Assembly: GCA_002753335.1 (NCBI GenBank)
Contig: PEAD01000009.1
Location: 1-64,000, forward strand
Direction: 5' to 3'
Length of the DNA stretch: 64,000 nt
From: Nitrospirae bacterium MYbin3
GTDB lineage: Bacteria > Nitrospirota > Thermodesulfovibrionia > Thermodesulfovibrionales > Dissulfurispiraceae
Under the pieces are notes generated by a model. The model was not told where the DNA came from, searched no databases, and was given only the letters and a program-made list of their open reading frames with translations. Below, one piece after another: positions 27,280 to 36,946 of this stretch. Position 1 is the first letter of the stretch; each line of letters opens with the position of its first letter. Position numbers and translations under genes: made by a program.

Positions 27280-28911
27280 ATGACCGAGATACAAAAAGAA
27301 CAGTGGTTTTTCGGGTACAAGAAGAAGCTCATTATAGGCATCTTAGCAGCCCTTACCCTATCTATAACTGTTGCAATGATTATACTCGCATTCCTTTTAA
27401 GAGACCGACTTGTAGAAGACACCAAGATAAAGACACGAGAACTTAGCAATATTATAAAAATGAGCTTGGGCCATCTTATGCTGGCCCGCGATCCAGAGAA
27501 AATACAAAGCAGCCTTGAGAACTTCCGCAACCACGAATCATCAATAATCAGAACAATAATACTCGACAGATATGGAAAGATAGCATACTCAACCGACAGA
27601 ACCGAGAGGGGAAAAGTGGTTGACAGGTTCAAAGACAGTTCCTGCCTGTCGTGCCATAAAAACAATATCGGCACCCACAAGATCACTACAACATTGCTTG
27701 ACATCAACGGTTCAAAGGTACTAAGGAGCGTTAATGTTATTTATAATGAGCCCTCATGCCACGGCTGCCATGACCCTGCAGAAAGAATTAACGGCAAACT
27801 TATAATAGACCGCTCTCTGGCTTCAACATATTCTCTCATCTTTACGCTTGAATTGATTATCGCTGTTTCAGGACTGGTATGCCTCGTGTTTTTGGTGCCT
27901 TTCCTGTCGCGATATCTTTCAAAAGGTCTCGACAGATATATTGATGAGATAATAGTAAAGTCAAAGGAACTGTCTTTCCTCTACAATGTTGTTGAGCGCT
28001 TAAGCCGGACCATCGAAATTTCTGACCTCAAGCACACGGTGGTGGATATAATCAGAGATGCGCTCGATGCTGATGAAATAGACATAATACTACCCAAAGA
28101 ATACAGGGATGCCGGTGCCATAGCATGGACAGGCTATGAAAACCGGATGTTCCGCAAAAAGATAGAACCATCCGACCACATATTTGAAATAACAAACAAA
28201 TGGCTTAAAGAAGATATAACAGAAGAATGGTTCTCTAAAGACCGAAAAGAGGTTTACGTCCCAATAAACAAAGGAGACACCAAACTTGCGCTTATAGTAG
28301 TCAGAAAAACCTTCAAAGACTTTGACAGAGTTAGGTTAGCGCTTATAAAGATTCTGAGCAGCCACCTGTCTGTGGCCTTCGAAAATGCTATGCTGTACCA
28401 CATAGCCATAACGGACGAACTTACCGGCCTTTATTCAAAGCGCCATTTCAGAACCACCATCGAAAAGAAGTTTCTTATGTATGAGACATACGGAGAAAAG
28501 CTTACACTTCTTATGCTCGACATCGACAACTTCAAGAAAGTAAATGATACTTACGGCCACCCAGCCGGCGACCTGGTGCTTAAAGAAGCAAGCAACTGTG
28601 TGCAGCTCGCGATCAGGGATGACGATGTAGCTTTCCGTTACGGCGGGGAGGAGCTCATAGTACTTCTTCCTGCAACGGACGAGGATAGCGGCAAGGTGGT
28701 TGCCGAAAGAATACGAGAGGCGATAGCGGCTCAGGAAGTTGATACGGGCGAGGTTAAGATAAAGGTTACGGTAAGCATCGGCGTAGCTTCATGCCCAGAG
28801 AACGCTCTGAGCATAAAAGACATAATCAATGAGGCTGACAAATCCCTCTACGAAGCAAAGAGAACCGGCAAAAATAAAGTCGTGCTCAGTTCGGCAAAAG
28901 CAACCTATTAA
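27280..28911 (+). CDS. membrane diguanylate cyclase with periplasmic two-haem-motif sensor and GAF domain
   Basis: 543 aa. Transmembrane helix about 15-38; periplasmic domain 40-185 with two CxxCH motifs, C122-H126 (CLSCH) and C160-H164 (CHGCH); second helix about 187-210; a GAF-like region about 235-370; GGDEF domain about 385-543. The signature is GGEEL at 455-459, with an RDDD inhibitory site before it. The haem motifs suggest c-type haem attachment and sensing of redox state or a gas; this is inference. The last Glu/Leu variation still keeps the metal-binding residues, so activity is likely. Its 3' end overlaps the convergent MBL gene by 4 nt. Confidence 0.9.
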   Translation: MTEIQKEQWFFGYKKKLIIGILAALTLSITVAMIILAFLLRDRLVEDTKIKTRELSNIIKMSLGHLMLARDPEKIQSSLENFRNHESSIIRTIILDRYGKIAYSTDRTERGKVVDRFKDSSCLSCHKNNIGTHKITTTLLDINGSKVLRSVNVIYNEPSCHGCHDPAERINGKLIIDRSLASTYSLIFTLELIIAVSGLVCLVFLVPFLSRYLSKGLDRYIDEIIVKSKELSFLYNVVERLSRTIEISDLKHTVVDIIRDALDADEIDIILPKEYRDAGAIAWTGYENRMFRKKIEPSDHIFEITNKWLKEDITEEWFSKDRKEVYVPINKGDTKLALIVVRKTFKDFDRVRLALIKILSSHLSVAFENAMLYHIAITDELTGLYSKRHFRTTIEKKFLMYETYGEKLTLLMLDIDNFKKVNDTYGHPAGDLVLKEASNCVQLAIRDDDVAFRYGGEELIVLLPATDEDSGKVVAERIREAIAAQEVDTGEVKIKVTVSIGVASCPENALSIKDIINEADKSLYEAKRTGKNKVVLSSAKATY

Positions 28912-29537
28912 AGGAACTGCTCCGAAAACATATTGAATTTTTTCTCGTGGCCTATACTGGAAGACGGTCCATGTCCAGGAATAACTTTAGTTACTTCAGG
29001 CAGCTCCATGAGCCTGCGAAAAGACTTGCCAAGTTTTTTTATATCACCTCCCGGAAGAGGCGTCCTGCCGACAGAGCCGGCAAACAAGGTATCTCCGGTT
29101 ATCACTATATCAGTGGAATAAAGACATATACCGCCTAGGCTATGTCCTGGTGTGTGAATCACCTTAAAGCTCAAACCGCCTGCGGTTATCACATCGCCGT
29201 CCTTCACAAACATATCCGGGGCCGGCTGAGTCTCACCTTCAAATCCCCAGAGAGCAGCGCTTTCTTTTGATAAATTATAGAGTTCAAGCTCCTCCTTATG
29301 CAGCACAACTTTTGCCCATGTTTCGTTTTTTATGTCTATCACCGCTCCGACATGATCAAAATGGCCGTGAGTGCAGATTATGTATTGCACGTCCAATCCG
29401 TTTTTGGCGACTACATCCATAATCATCTCAGGTTCATCTCCCGGATCAATCACAAATGCCTTCTTTGAAGCCTCGTCAGCTATAACCACACAGTTCACTT
29501 GCAAAGGACCTACAACAACGGTTTTTACAAACATCAT
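28908..29537 (-). CDS. MBL-fold hydrolase, glyoxalase II-like (YcbL type)
   Basis: 209 aa, compact MBL fold. Metal motif THGHFDH, then HTPGHSLGG, then DTLFAGSVGR and a final HGP (IPGHGPSS): all family metal ligands are present. Compact members hydrolyse S-lactoylglutathione or related thioesters; the actual substrate is unknown. Its start codon overlaps the stop of murJ by 4 nt, so the two are co-transcribed. Confidence 0.9.
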   Translation of the reverse strand: MMFVKTVVVGPLQVNCVVIADEASKKAFVIDPGDEPEMIMDVVAKNGLDVQYIICTHGHFDHVGAVIDIKNETWAKVVLHKEELELYNLSKESAALWGFEGETQPAPDMFVKDGDVITAGGLSFKVIHTPGHSLGGICLYSTDIVITGDTLFAGSVGRTPLPGGDIKKLGKSFRRLMELPEVTKVIPGHGPSSSIGHEKKFNMFSEQFL

Positions 29538-31114
29538 TTCCCTCCGAATTTATTTTTGATTTTTTCTGTAATGAAAAAAAGTTCTTCACTTTTCAAAATA
29601 CGCGCCGAAATCCCGAAGACCCCGAGACACAAAACAATGGTCCCACCGAGATGCAAAGCCTTATGTAGGCTGTTGCCGGATGAGGCCCATAGGGGGCTTA
29701 AGCTGACACTCAGCCCTGCTGCCGCCATTGCGACCGACGCCAGTACTGTCCTTAAAAAAGAGAGCATTATACTTTTTGTCCCAATGCCGCCAAGCCTCCT
29801 CCTGAGAAAATAAAACAACAGCATGAAGTTGCAGCAGGCCGCTATCGAATTTGCAAAAGCAAGACCGCTGTGCTTCATAGGCCCCATCAAGGCAAAACTG
29901 AGCGCTATATTTATCGCCATCCCTGCCGCCGCAATCTTAACCGGAGTTTTGGTATCCTGCATAGAATAAAAAACTGATGTAACAACCCTTACCCCCACAA
30001 TTGCCCATATGCCGACCGAGTAATACATAAGAGCATCTGCGGTGCCTACGGTCGCCTCATAACCGAATAATCCATGCTGAAATAACGTATTAACAATAGG
30101 AAGCTTTAAAGAGATAAGGCCTGCCATTGCCGGAACAGTTATAAAAAAAAGCAGCCTAAGCGCAAATGAAAAATCATCCTTCAATTTGCCGAAGTCCCCC
30201 TTGACCGCATGCTCGGAGAATGCCGGCAAAACAGCCATGCTCATAGCAACACCGAATATTCCGATCGGGAATTGAATAAGCCGCATCGAATAATAAAGAT
30301 AGGTTATGCTGCCGGTAACAAGGTACGAGGCTAAAATGGTGCTTACGAAAATATTTATTTGTGAAACCGCCATGCCGGCAGTTGATGGTATTATGAGTTT
30401 GCCGATCTTTTTCAGTCCGGGATGGTTCAAAATCTCCCTGAATGAAACTTTAAGGTGGATCCTGTATCCGCTTTTAACAAAAGACGGAACCTGAAACAAC
30501 ACCTGCACCAACCCTCCTGCAGTAACACCAACAGCAACAGACACTATAGGATTTATAAATTTTGAGGAGAGCGTAACGACACATAAGATGGTAACAATGT
30601 TAAGCAATGCCGGGGCGAGCGCCGGAATAAAAAAGATTTTTTTTGTATTGAGTGCGCCCATAAGCAGCGCAGCCATGCTTGTAAAAAGGAGAAACGGAAA
30701 CATTATTCTGGTAAGCAGCACCGCACTTTCAAACTTTACACTATCTGTCAAAAATCCAGGGGCTATTAAGGCAACAATCTGGGGCGCAAATACAACACCC
30801 AAGAGGCAGAGCATGCCAACAAAAAACAATATAAAAACAAATGTGACGTTGACGAGCCTGTTTGCCTTATCCTCTCCTTGTTTGTTTCGATATTCTGTCA
30901 GTACAGGCACAAAGGCAGAGGACATCGACCCTTCAGCAAAAAGCTCTCTCAGAAGATTTGGAATTCTGAAGGCCACAAAAAAAACATCTGCATAACTGGA
31001 AGCTCCGAAAAAGCCTGCCAGTATCATGTCTTTTACATAACCGAGTATCCGGCTTATCAATGTAGCCGCAGACATCACGCCCGCAGCCTTAGCTATCCTG
31101 TCTTGTGAACTCAT
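29534..31114 (-). CDS. murJ: lipid II flippase MurJ
   Basis: 526 aa with about 14 membrane helices in the MVF/MurJ pattern (SRILGYVKDMILAGFFGAS, FRIPNLLRELFAEGSMSSAFVP, YYSMRLIQFPIGIFG). Moves lipid-linked peptidoglycan precursors to the periplasmic face. AAGGA 9 nt before the ATG, plus GGGGA adjacent. It has an extended -10 promoter 28 nt upstream and forms an operon with the MBL hydrolase. Confidence 0.95.
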   Translation of the reverse strand: MSSQDRIAKAAGVMSAATLISRILGYVKDMILAGFFGASSYADVFFVAFRIPNLLRELFAEGSMSSAFVPVLTEYRNKQGEDKANRLVNVTFVFILFFVGMLCLLGVVFAPQIVALIAPGFLTDSVKFESAVLLTRIMFPFLLFTSMAALLMGALNTKKIFFIPALAPALLNIVTILCVVTLSSKFINPIVSVAVGVTAGGLVQVLFQVPSFVKSGYRIHLKVSFREILNHPGLKKIGKLIIPSTAGMAVSQINIFVSTILASYLVTGSITYLYYSMRLIQFPIGIFGVAMSMAVLPAFSEHAVKGDFGKLKDDFSFALRLLFFITVPAMAGLISLKLPIVNTLFQHGLFGYEATVGTADALMYYSVGIWAIVGVRVVTSVFYSMQDTKTPVKIAAAGMAINIALSFALMGPMKHSGLAFANSIAACCNFMLLFYFLRRRLGGIGTKSIMLSFLRTVLASVAMAAAGLSVSLSPLWASSGNSLHKALHLGGTIVLCLGVFGISARILKSEELFFITEKIKNKFGGK

Positions 31115-31142
31115 TCCCCATTATCCTTAGTTTTAATTGCGT

Positions 31143-31151
31143 ATTATATCA
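31143..31151 (-). promoter_or_regulatory. extended -10 promoter of murJ
   Basis: The reverse complement reads TGATATAAT, with no clear -35 box. The murJ ATG lies 28 nt downstream with a ribosome site in between. Confidence 0.5.
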
Positions 31152-31179
31152 GCTTGAAGAAATAAAAATGCAGAAAGCA

Positions 31180-32049
31180 TTATGCAGAAAAACCCCAGAA
31201 TATCCGTTCTATGGCGGAATAATCTTTATGGAAAGCGATATCTATAAAACCATTGTCCAGAGCTATTTTACGAATATCATCGGACTGGTCATGGCCTATT
31301 TCAAGGACAAGTAACCCACTGGGCTTTAAATATTCTTTAGCACCTGAAAAGATCCTTCGGTAAAAAACAAGCCCATCTTCACCGCCGTCGAGCGCCCCTA
31401 CAGGCTCATAATCCCTTATCTCTCGCTGAAGCCCGCTAATGTCTTTCGTCCTTATGTATGGAGGATTTGAAACGATTACATCAAACTTCTCGCCTTCTAC
31501 CGGAGAGAACAGATCACCTTTAAAAAATCTGACGTTGCAAATATCATTAGAATCGGCGTTCGCTATCGCATATCTAAATGCAGCATCAGACTGTTCAACA
31601 CCACAGACATCGGCATTGGGGAAATGGCTTGCTATAGCCAATGCAATGCAGCCGCTGCCTGTGCAAAGATCAAGAACAGACACAGGCCCCGCTTTAATTT
31701 TTAAATATTCGATAACCTTTTCTGCCAAAAGCTCCGTCTCTGGCCGTGGTATCAGAACGCCATCGCCTACTTTTATTTTCAAGCCTAAAAAATCCAGATG
31801 CCCAATTATGTATTGAAGCGGTTCGCCTTTCAGGCGTCTTTCAGCCGCGCTGCTTATCGTGTCCATCTGCTGATCGGATATGATGAGGCTGCCCGAATAG
31901 AGCACAGACGTATCAATATCAAGAACCCCGGCAATCAAAGCCTCTGCCTCTTTTGAGGGATTGTCCATACTGCATGACTTTAAAAGAGCTGTGACTTGAT
32001 TTAGAATCTTATGTATCTCTTTTTCCCTGCCCATATCACCATTTTTCAA
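31180..32049 (-). CDS. prmC: release-factor glutamine methyltransferase PrmC
   Basis: 289 aa from TTG 32047-32049, or 284 aa from an internal ATG at 32034; neither has a strong ribosome site. N-terminal helical domain, then a SAM-binding Rossmann fold (VLDLCTGSGCIALAIA) and the NPPY catalytic motif (SNPPYIRTKD). Methylates the Gln of the GGQ motif in RF1/RF2. TGGGATAAT (32058-32066 on the minus strand) lies 8 nt before the TTG, another start-proximal -10. Confidence 0.93.
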   Translation of the reverse strand: MKNGDMGREKEIHKILNQVTALLKSCSMDNPSKEAEALIAGVLDIDTSVLYSGSLIISDQQMDTISSAAERRLKGEPLQYIIGHLDFLGLKIKVGDGVLIPRPETELLAEKVIEYLKIKAGPVSVLDLCTGSGCIALAIASHFPNADVCGVEQSDAAFRYAIANADSNDICNVRFFKGDLFSPVEGEKFDVIVSNPPYIRTKDISGLQREIRDYEPVGALDGGEDGLVFYRRIFSGAKEYLKPSGLLVLEIGHDQSDDIRKIALDNGFIDIAFHKDYSAIERIFWGFSA

Positions 32050-32106
32050 CCGTTGATATTATCCCATAAAATAAACTAAACTGACCAAATTCAGGACTAA
32101 AAACCA

Positions 32107-32583
32107 ATGAGCAAAAAAATAAAAAAAATACATGCCCCCTCCTGCGACTGGAAAGCCCCGGTTAAGACTGATTCTGCCACAAAAAACAAAGACAGGATTA
32201 ATCGCTACAAAGGCGATGGCAAATGGGCTGGCGTAAAAGTTGAGAAATACAAAAACCAAGCCGGCGGATGGGCATCGATAGCCAGAAATGTTCTGATAGG
32301 AAACTGTGGAGAATCGGCAAAGTTTCACCTTAGATATTTTGAGATATCCCAAGGAGGCTTCAGCAGCCTTGAAAAGCACAGGCACGAACATGTGGTCATC
32401 TGTATAAGAGGCAAGGGTAAAATTCAAATCGGAAAGAAAAAACAGACACTAAATTTTTTAGATGTGGCTTACATTGCGCCAAATACAGCGCATCAACTCT
32501 CAAATCCCTGCACTGAACAGTTCGGTTTTTTCTGTATAGTTAACGCAAAAAGGGACAGGCCTACACAAATTAAAAAAGTTTAG
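32107..32583 (+). CDS. cupin-domain protein
   Basis: 158 aa. The N-terminal 75 residues are basic and unassigned. Residues 78-150 form a single cupin barrel with the metal motif in EKHRHEH, then GKGKIQIG and YIAPNTAHQL. Small metal-binding cupins include sensors, isomerases and dioxygenases; no substrate can be named. The 3' end overlaps the convergent caspase gene by 4 nt. Confidence 0.82.
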   Translation: MSKKIKKIHAPSCDWKAPVKTDSATKNKDRINRYKGDGKWAGVKVEKYKNQAGGWASIARNVLIGNCGESAKFHLRYFEISQGGFSSLEKHRHEHVVICIRGKGKIQIGKKKQTLNFLDVAYIAPNTAHQLSNPCTEQFGFFCIVNAKRDRPTQIKKV

Positions 32584-34838
32584 TAAAGTTCGCCGAACTT
32601 GCGTTCGTCTATCTTGCCTTCAAGAAAAGCTTCAAGCATCTTCGATTTTACCGATGCCTTAAGTTCATCAACACTCTTGCTCAATTGTTCTGCAGTTATA
32701 AGCCCTTTTTCAAAAGCGGCTTTAAGCTTAGATTTCGCGATATCAACATGCATTATTTTTGCGCGCTCCCAGTTGCGGGTCACCGGAAAGTTCCCGGTTC
32801 CTGAAATCTGAGGAATCTGCTCAACTCCCTTCAGTTTTCTGACCGCCTTCGGCACATTTTCTTTGATGTATCTGGCAATATCATCAACACTATTCCATAC
32901 ATCTTTGTTCGACCTGCCGGTAAGGCTTTCGATAAAGTAATGGCTGAAGATGCCTGATTTTAGCTCTGTCTCGTCTTCCCATGATTGCTGATTAACAGCT
33001 GAAGAAGTAATTATGACTTTCTGCTGACCTTGAACCTTTATCAACTCGGAAGAGGCCATCATTCCCACCAATGGTTTGCCGCCTTTCGGTATAATCGACT
33101 TCCCTCCTCCGGTAAAGCAGGCATCAAGGGCAACCATCACGCCTTTGGCCTGTGATGAATCAACAAGCTCTTTGAGATATGATATTTTGATGCTCGTATC
33201 CTCCATCGCTTCAGGATCGGTCACAACCGCATCATAGGGAACAAGAAAGCCGTCCGAGAATTTATCGTCCTTAGTTTTAGGCGCTCCGTGCCCCGAATAA
33301 TAGACATACACATAGCCGTCCCAGTTTTTTGCCTTTCTCAATGCAGCCACCATCTCGTTTCTGGTCGCCTTCTCGTTGAGCAGCAGCATAACATTTTCTT
33401 GAGGAACCCCTCCGTAATATGGGTCGGTGAATATGTCATAAACCTTTTTGGCATCGCTGGATGCAAACTGGAGATTAGGAATATCCTGGCGTCCCTTGTA
33501 GTCAATGCCTATGATTACAGCGTAAGTATCGGTGCGCAGAGGCGCCGACTTATCGTCAGTCTGGGTTCTGAATGAAGGTCTTTGTTGAGGAGCCGAAGAT
33601 GCATAAGCCCTGCCGCCTTTCTTTTTAGAGAGTATTGGAATGACAAGCTCTTCGACGTCCATCCGCATTTCTGCCGAGCCTACGCGCAGCCTTATATCCT
33701 TTTCAACACCTTCCCTTATAATTCTCATCGTGGCCATAAGCCCGGGAGTAAGCACTTTTACCTTATTAAAAAAATCGCCGTCGTCTTTGATAGCCTCATT
33801 ATTTAGGCTGAGTATTATATCACCCTTCATTATCCCTGCAGACTCGGCCGGCCCTCCCTTGGTTACAGCGTCAACCTCAACTCCGAATACTGTGCCTTTG
33901 CTGTAACTTTTAGAGTTTACACCCACCATCCCCTTGCCGCCCCTGAATTGCCATGCTCTTTCTTTGTCGCCAATCGCATAATACATCATCGACAGCTCAT
34001 AGCTCGAATCGTATTGCTGTGCCTCTTTTGCCTTCTTAATAAGTCCAAATGCGGTTTCGGCATCTCCCATCCCAAGATAAGACCACGCCTTGCCGCGATA
34101 ACCGGACTGAATGGTCTCTTTGTCGATATTTGCGGTCTCCAAAAGTTTATTAAAATCTTTTAACGCCTCTTCGAAATTGCCGATGAAATAATTGGACCAG
34201 CCCCTGCCTGTTATCGCATAAGTCAACTTAGAGTCGAGTTGAAGGGCCTTGTTGAAATTTTTGGCAGCCTCTTCGTATTTGTTTTTATTGTAGTATGACC
34301 AGCCTAAATTGCCGTATGCTGTACCGTCATCTTTCATCTCAACAGACCTTTTGAAATATTCTATCGCATCATCATACTGCCCGAGCTGATAGTGGCCATA
34401 ACCGATATTGGTCAAAAACACAGGCTGTTTTGGGTCAACCGCAATCGCCTCTTTCATAAGTGTAATAATCGCACTAAATTGCTTTGAGTTGCGCAGCTCC
34501 TCAAACTGTGCGACATAGGCGTCCCTTATGCCATCCCAGCACTCTCTTTCGAGCTCCACCCTCTGGGGTCTGTGCTCTATCGCTTTTTTATAAGACTCAA
34601 TAGACTTGCGGTAGTCTTTGTTGCGGTAATAGGCGTGGCCAAGCCAGCGGTAATGGTTGCTGTATCCCGCAATATTCGGAGAGTAAGACACCACTTCAGG
34701 CATGGTCCAGTAAGAAATAGCGAGGCCGTACTGTCCCCTGTCATAGGCGCTTTTGCCTTCGAGCCAATAACCTGAGGGTGATATGCAGCTTGATATTAAA
34801 AGAACAAACAGCAGGTAGAAAAACAGGTGCCGCTTCAT
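32580..34838 (-). CDS. TPR-PDZ-caspase lipoprotein
   Basis: 752 aa. A lipoprotein signal peptide with lipobox LISSC (Cys18) is followed by about seven TPR-type repeats (about 25-290), a PDZ-like domain (about 305-390: GVEVDAVTKGGPAESAG, KGDIILSLNNEAI), a caspase-fold domain (about 440-680) and a helical tail. The catalytic dyad is His517 (YYSGHGAP) and Cys574 (LDACFTGGG). Predicted membrane-anchored periplasmic protease whose TPR and PDZ modules would recruit partners. Last gene of a four-gene operon with a nucleotide cyclase and two LysM-like proteins; 6 nt after the preceding gene. Confidence 0.88.
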   Translation of the reverse strand: MKRHLFFYLLFVLLISSCISPSGYWLEGKSAYDRGQYGLAISYWTMPEVVSYSPNIAGYSNHYRWLGHAYYRNKDYRKSIESYKKAIEHRPQRVELERECWDGIRDAYVAQFEELRNSKQFSAIITLMKEAIAVDPKQPVFLTNIGYGHYQLGQYDDAIEYFKRSVEMKDDGTAYGNLGWSYYNKNKYEEAAKNFNKALQLDSKLTYAITGRGWSNYFIGNFEEALKDFNKLLETANIDKETIQSGYRGKAWSYLGMGDAETAFGLIKKAKEAQQYDSSYELSMMYYAIGDKERAWQFRGGKGMVGVNSKSYSKGTVFGVEVDAVTKGGPAESAGIMKGDIILSLNNEAIKDDGDFFNKVKVLTPGLMATMRIIREGVEKDIRLRVGSAEMRMDVEELVIPILSKKKGGRAYASSAPQQRPSFRTQTDDKSAPLRTDTYAVIIGIDYKGRQDIPNLQFASSDAKKVYDIFTDPYYGGVPQENVMLLLNEKATRNEMVAALRKAKNWDGYVYVYYSGHGAPKTKDDKFSDGFLVPYDAVVTDPEAMEDTSIKISYLKELVDSSQAKGVMVALDACFTGGGKSIIPKGGKPLVGMMASSELIKVQGQQKVIITSSAVNQQSWEDETELKSGIFSHYFIESLTGRSNKDVWNSVDDIARYIKENVPKAVRKLKGVEQIPQISGTGNFPVTRNWERAKIMHVDIAKSKLKAAFEKGLITAEQLSKSVDELKASVKSKMLEAFLEGKIDERKFGELY

Positions 34839-34844
34839 CGGAGA

Positions 34845-35969
34845 TTAAATATCCTTGAGCTTCTTAAGAAGTTCCCTTGCTTTTTCTATGTCTTCCTTTG
34901 CCTTTTTATGGGTGGGATCAATTTCAAGCGTGTACTCCCATTCGGAAACAGCCTTCTGGTAGTTGTTGTTTATATAGAAGTTTACACCCTTTTTATAGGA
35001 ATCCTCAGCCTTGCCCTTCACTATCTTCTTTGTCGAATCGATGTAACTAGCAACATCACGGTAGCCGGCATCAATCAGGCTGAACAACTTAAGAGACTCA
35101 GAATATTTTTCACCCTTAACAAGAGCGACTCCCACCTGATAATAAAAATCGTTCTTAACATCCTTTTCTACATTGAAGTTCATTATCTGATAGGCAATGG
35201 CTAAAGCCTCGCCGTATTTGTGAGAATTAACAAAAGCGACAGCCTTTGATATCATTTCCTTTACGTTTACATTTGTATCTTTCTCGGATTTTGCAGCCCC
35301 TAATTTTGCGGCCTCTATGTTAGCCATCTGCTTAGGCTCCGAACCGGTGATAGGCACACGCAGAACCGTGCCCGGCTCCAGATTGGCTTTGACATCGACA
35401 TTGTTGAAAAAGGCTATAAGAAAATCCTTATCAGGATCACTATACGCCTGCTCAGCAATCTCCTGAAGGGTAGCGCTCCTCTTTATCTCGAAATACCTGA
35501 AATTATCCTCTTCAGCCTTGCCCTGAAGATAGTCCAATGCCTCACGGTGAGCAGGATTATAAAGCAGCGCAGCCAAAAATTCTTTTCTAGCCTCGTTAAA
35601 AGATTTGTTTCTGTGATGGTTCACACCTCGATCAAAGTGGCTCTCGGCAAGCTTCTTTATCTTGGCCTTCAAATCCCTTACCTTCTGAGATATCTCGGCA
35701 TCATTGGGAACAAACCCGCTCACTATCTGCCAGCATTGAAGAGCCTTTACAAATTCTGCGTTCTTCTCATACTCACCGGCCATTTCCTGATACTTTTCGA
35801 AAAGTTCCACAAAAGGATCATCCAGATTTAAATTGTACATTAGAGGCTTGAAAAACTTGTCCTTAATCTCGTCCAGTTTATCGCCTTTTTGTTCTGCCGC
35901 ATAGGCAGGCAGGCTTACACAAAGAGCCAGCATAAAGATAATAGCCTTCAAATGATTTCTCATTTCCAT
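34845..35969 (-). CDS. exported LysM-like/TPR protein
   Basis: 374 aa. Signal peptide about 1-24 (LALCVSLPAYAA), TPR-like helices about 60-165, a LysM-like domain about 165-225 (FEIKRSATLQEIAEQAYSD, ending VLRVPITG), and more TPR units about 255-370. The LysM-like segment shares a DPxKDxxI..FN core with the next upstream protein, suggesting duplication. LysM domains bind peptidoglycan glycan chains; the TPR parts suggest an adaptor. It overlaps the upstream gene by 10 nt. No specific family name. Confidence 0.75.
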   Translation of the reverse strand: MEMRNHLKAIIFMLALCVSLPAYAAEQKGDKLDEIKDKFFKPLMYNLNLDDPFVELFEKYQEMAGEYEKNAEFVKALQCWQIVSGFVPNDAEISQKVRDLKAKIKKLAESHFDRGVNHHRNKSFNEARKEFLAALLYNPAHREALDYLQGKAEEDNFRYFEIKRSATLQEIAEQAYSDPDKDFLIAFFNNVDVKANLEPGTVLRVPITGSEPKQMANIEAAKLGAAKSEKDTNVNVKEMISKAVAFVNSHKYGEALAIAYQIMNFNVEKDVKNDFYYQVGVALVKGEKYSESLKLFSLIDAGYRDVASYIDSTKKIVKGKAEDSYKKGVNFYINNNYQKAVSEWEYTLEIDPTHKKAKEDIEKARELLKKLKDI

Positions 35970-36946
35970 TCGAGCACCTCACGCCTGAAAAGCGACAGGC
36001 TTCTTTCGAACATGGACAAAGTGAAGTTTCCGGCAATCACCGAACGGTTAATGCGGTCGCGCTGAACAAAAAAAGGATTGCCTTCCTGTTTTACGGCAAA
36101 TGCACCCTGAAAATCATGCCTCCTAACTATCTCGCTGACAAGAATATTCGGCTCACTAAGAGGATATGCAAGATATCTAAGCTCTTTTTTCAGCTCATTA
36201 CGCATGACTAATTTCGATGACGAAATGCTCTCGTTCACCGTATCAAAAAGACTACGTGACAACTCCTTTTTATCGAGCTTGCCCATTTTTGCAATAGACT
36301 TGCTCTGACACTCTATGCTAATTCCGCTTTTCGACATCTCGCTGAGAATATCCCATGAAGGAGGCGCATTGCTGTCCGCAATATCGTCCACATCAATAAA
36401 CAAAACCGCAGGATAACCGTATTTTTTCAGAATCGGATAAGCAATATCATAGACGTTTTTCCAGTCGTCCTCAAAGGTTATAAGCACAGATTTCTTGGGA
36501 AGCCTTATTTTAAAATCGAGGAATGCAGCGAACTGATCTATAGTGATCACATTAAAGCTGTTCTCTTTTAAAAACTTCATCTGGTCTTCTAATGACTCTT
36601 TCAGCACAGCGCCTTTATCCAGCCTGTTGGTAGTAAGCTTCTGGTAGGCAATAACAGGCACAGTCTGGTACCCTTTAGCTGTCAAGCCTCCTTTTTCGGG
36701 TTCACTGAGAGGTATTATCAGCTTCTGTCCGGGCGAGACCGCAGTTATATCGTTGAACTCAGAAATAATCCAGTCTTTAGACGGATCCTTTAGATGTGTT
36801 GCAGCAAGTGATTGAAGTGTTTCCCCGGGCTGAACCATGATTGCCGTATATCCATTTAGGTCTTTCGAGGAAGACGTTGTAACACAACCTGAAATACAAA
36901 ACAATGCAACTAGTATAAATACAACAAAGCTACGACCCAAAATCAT
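35960..36946 (-). CDS. LysM-like lipoprotein with degenerate polysaccharide-deacetylase (NodB) domain
   Basis: 328 aa. Lipobox CISGC at about 17-21, LysM-like domain about 33-82 (MVQPGETLQSLAATHL), then a NodB-fold domain about 95-320 (VPVIAYQKLTTNRL, VLITFEDDWKNVYDIAYPIL, GYPAVLFIDV). The canonical TFDDG reads TFEDD. The zinc-binding HxxxH after strand 3 is missing: the equivalent segment is IECQSKSIAKM. It therefore probably lacks deacetylase activity and may be a glycan-binding pseudoenzyme. It overlaps the cyclase gene by 4 nt and the LysM/TPR gene by 10 nt. Confidence 0.8.
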   Translation of the reverse strand: MILGRSFVVFILVALFCISGCVTTSSSKDLNGYTAIMVQPGETLQSLAATHLKDPSKDWIISEFNDITAVSPGQKLIIPLSEPEKGGLTAKGYQTVPVIAYQKLTTNRLDKGAVLKESLEDQMKFLKENSFNVITIDQFAAFLDFKIRLPKKSVLITFEDDWKNVYDIAYPILKKYGYPAVLFIDVDDIADSNAPPSWDILSEMSKSGISIECQSKSIAKMGKLDKKELSRSLFDTVNESISSSKLVMRNELKKELRYLAYPLSEPNILVSEIVRRHDFQGAFAVKQEGNPFFVQRDRINRSVIAGNFTLSMFERSLSLFRREVLEWK

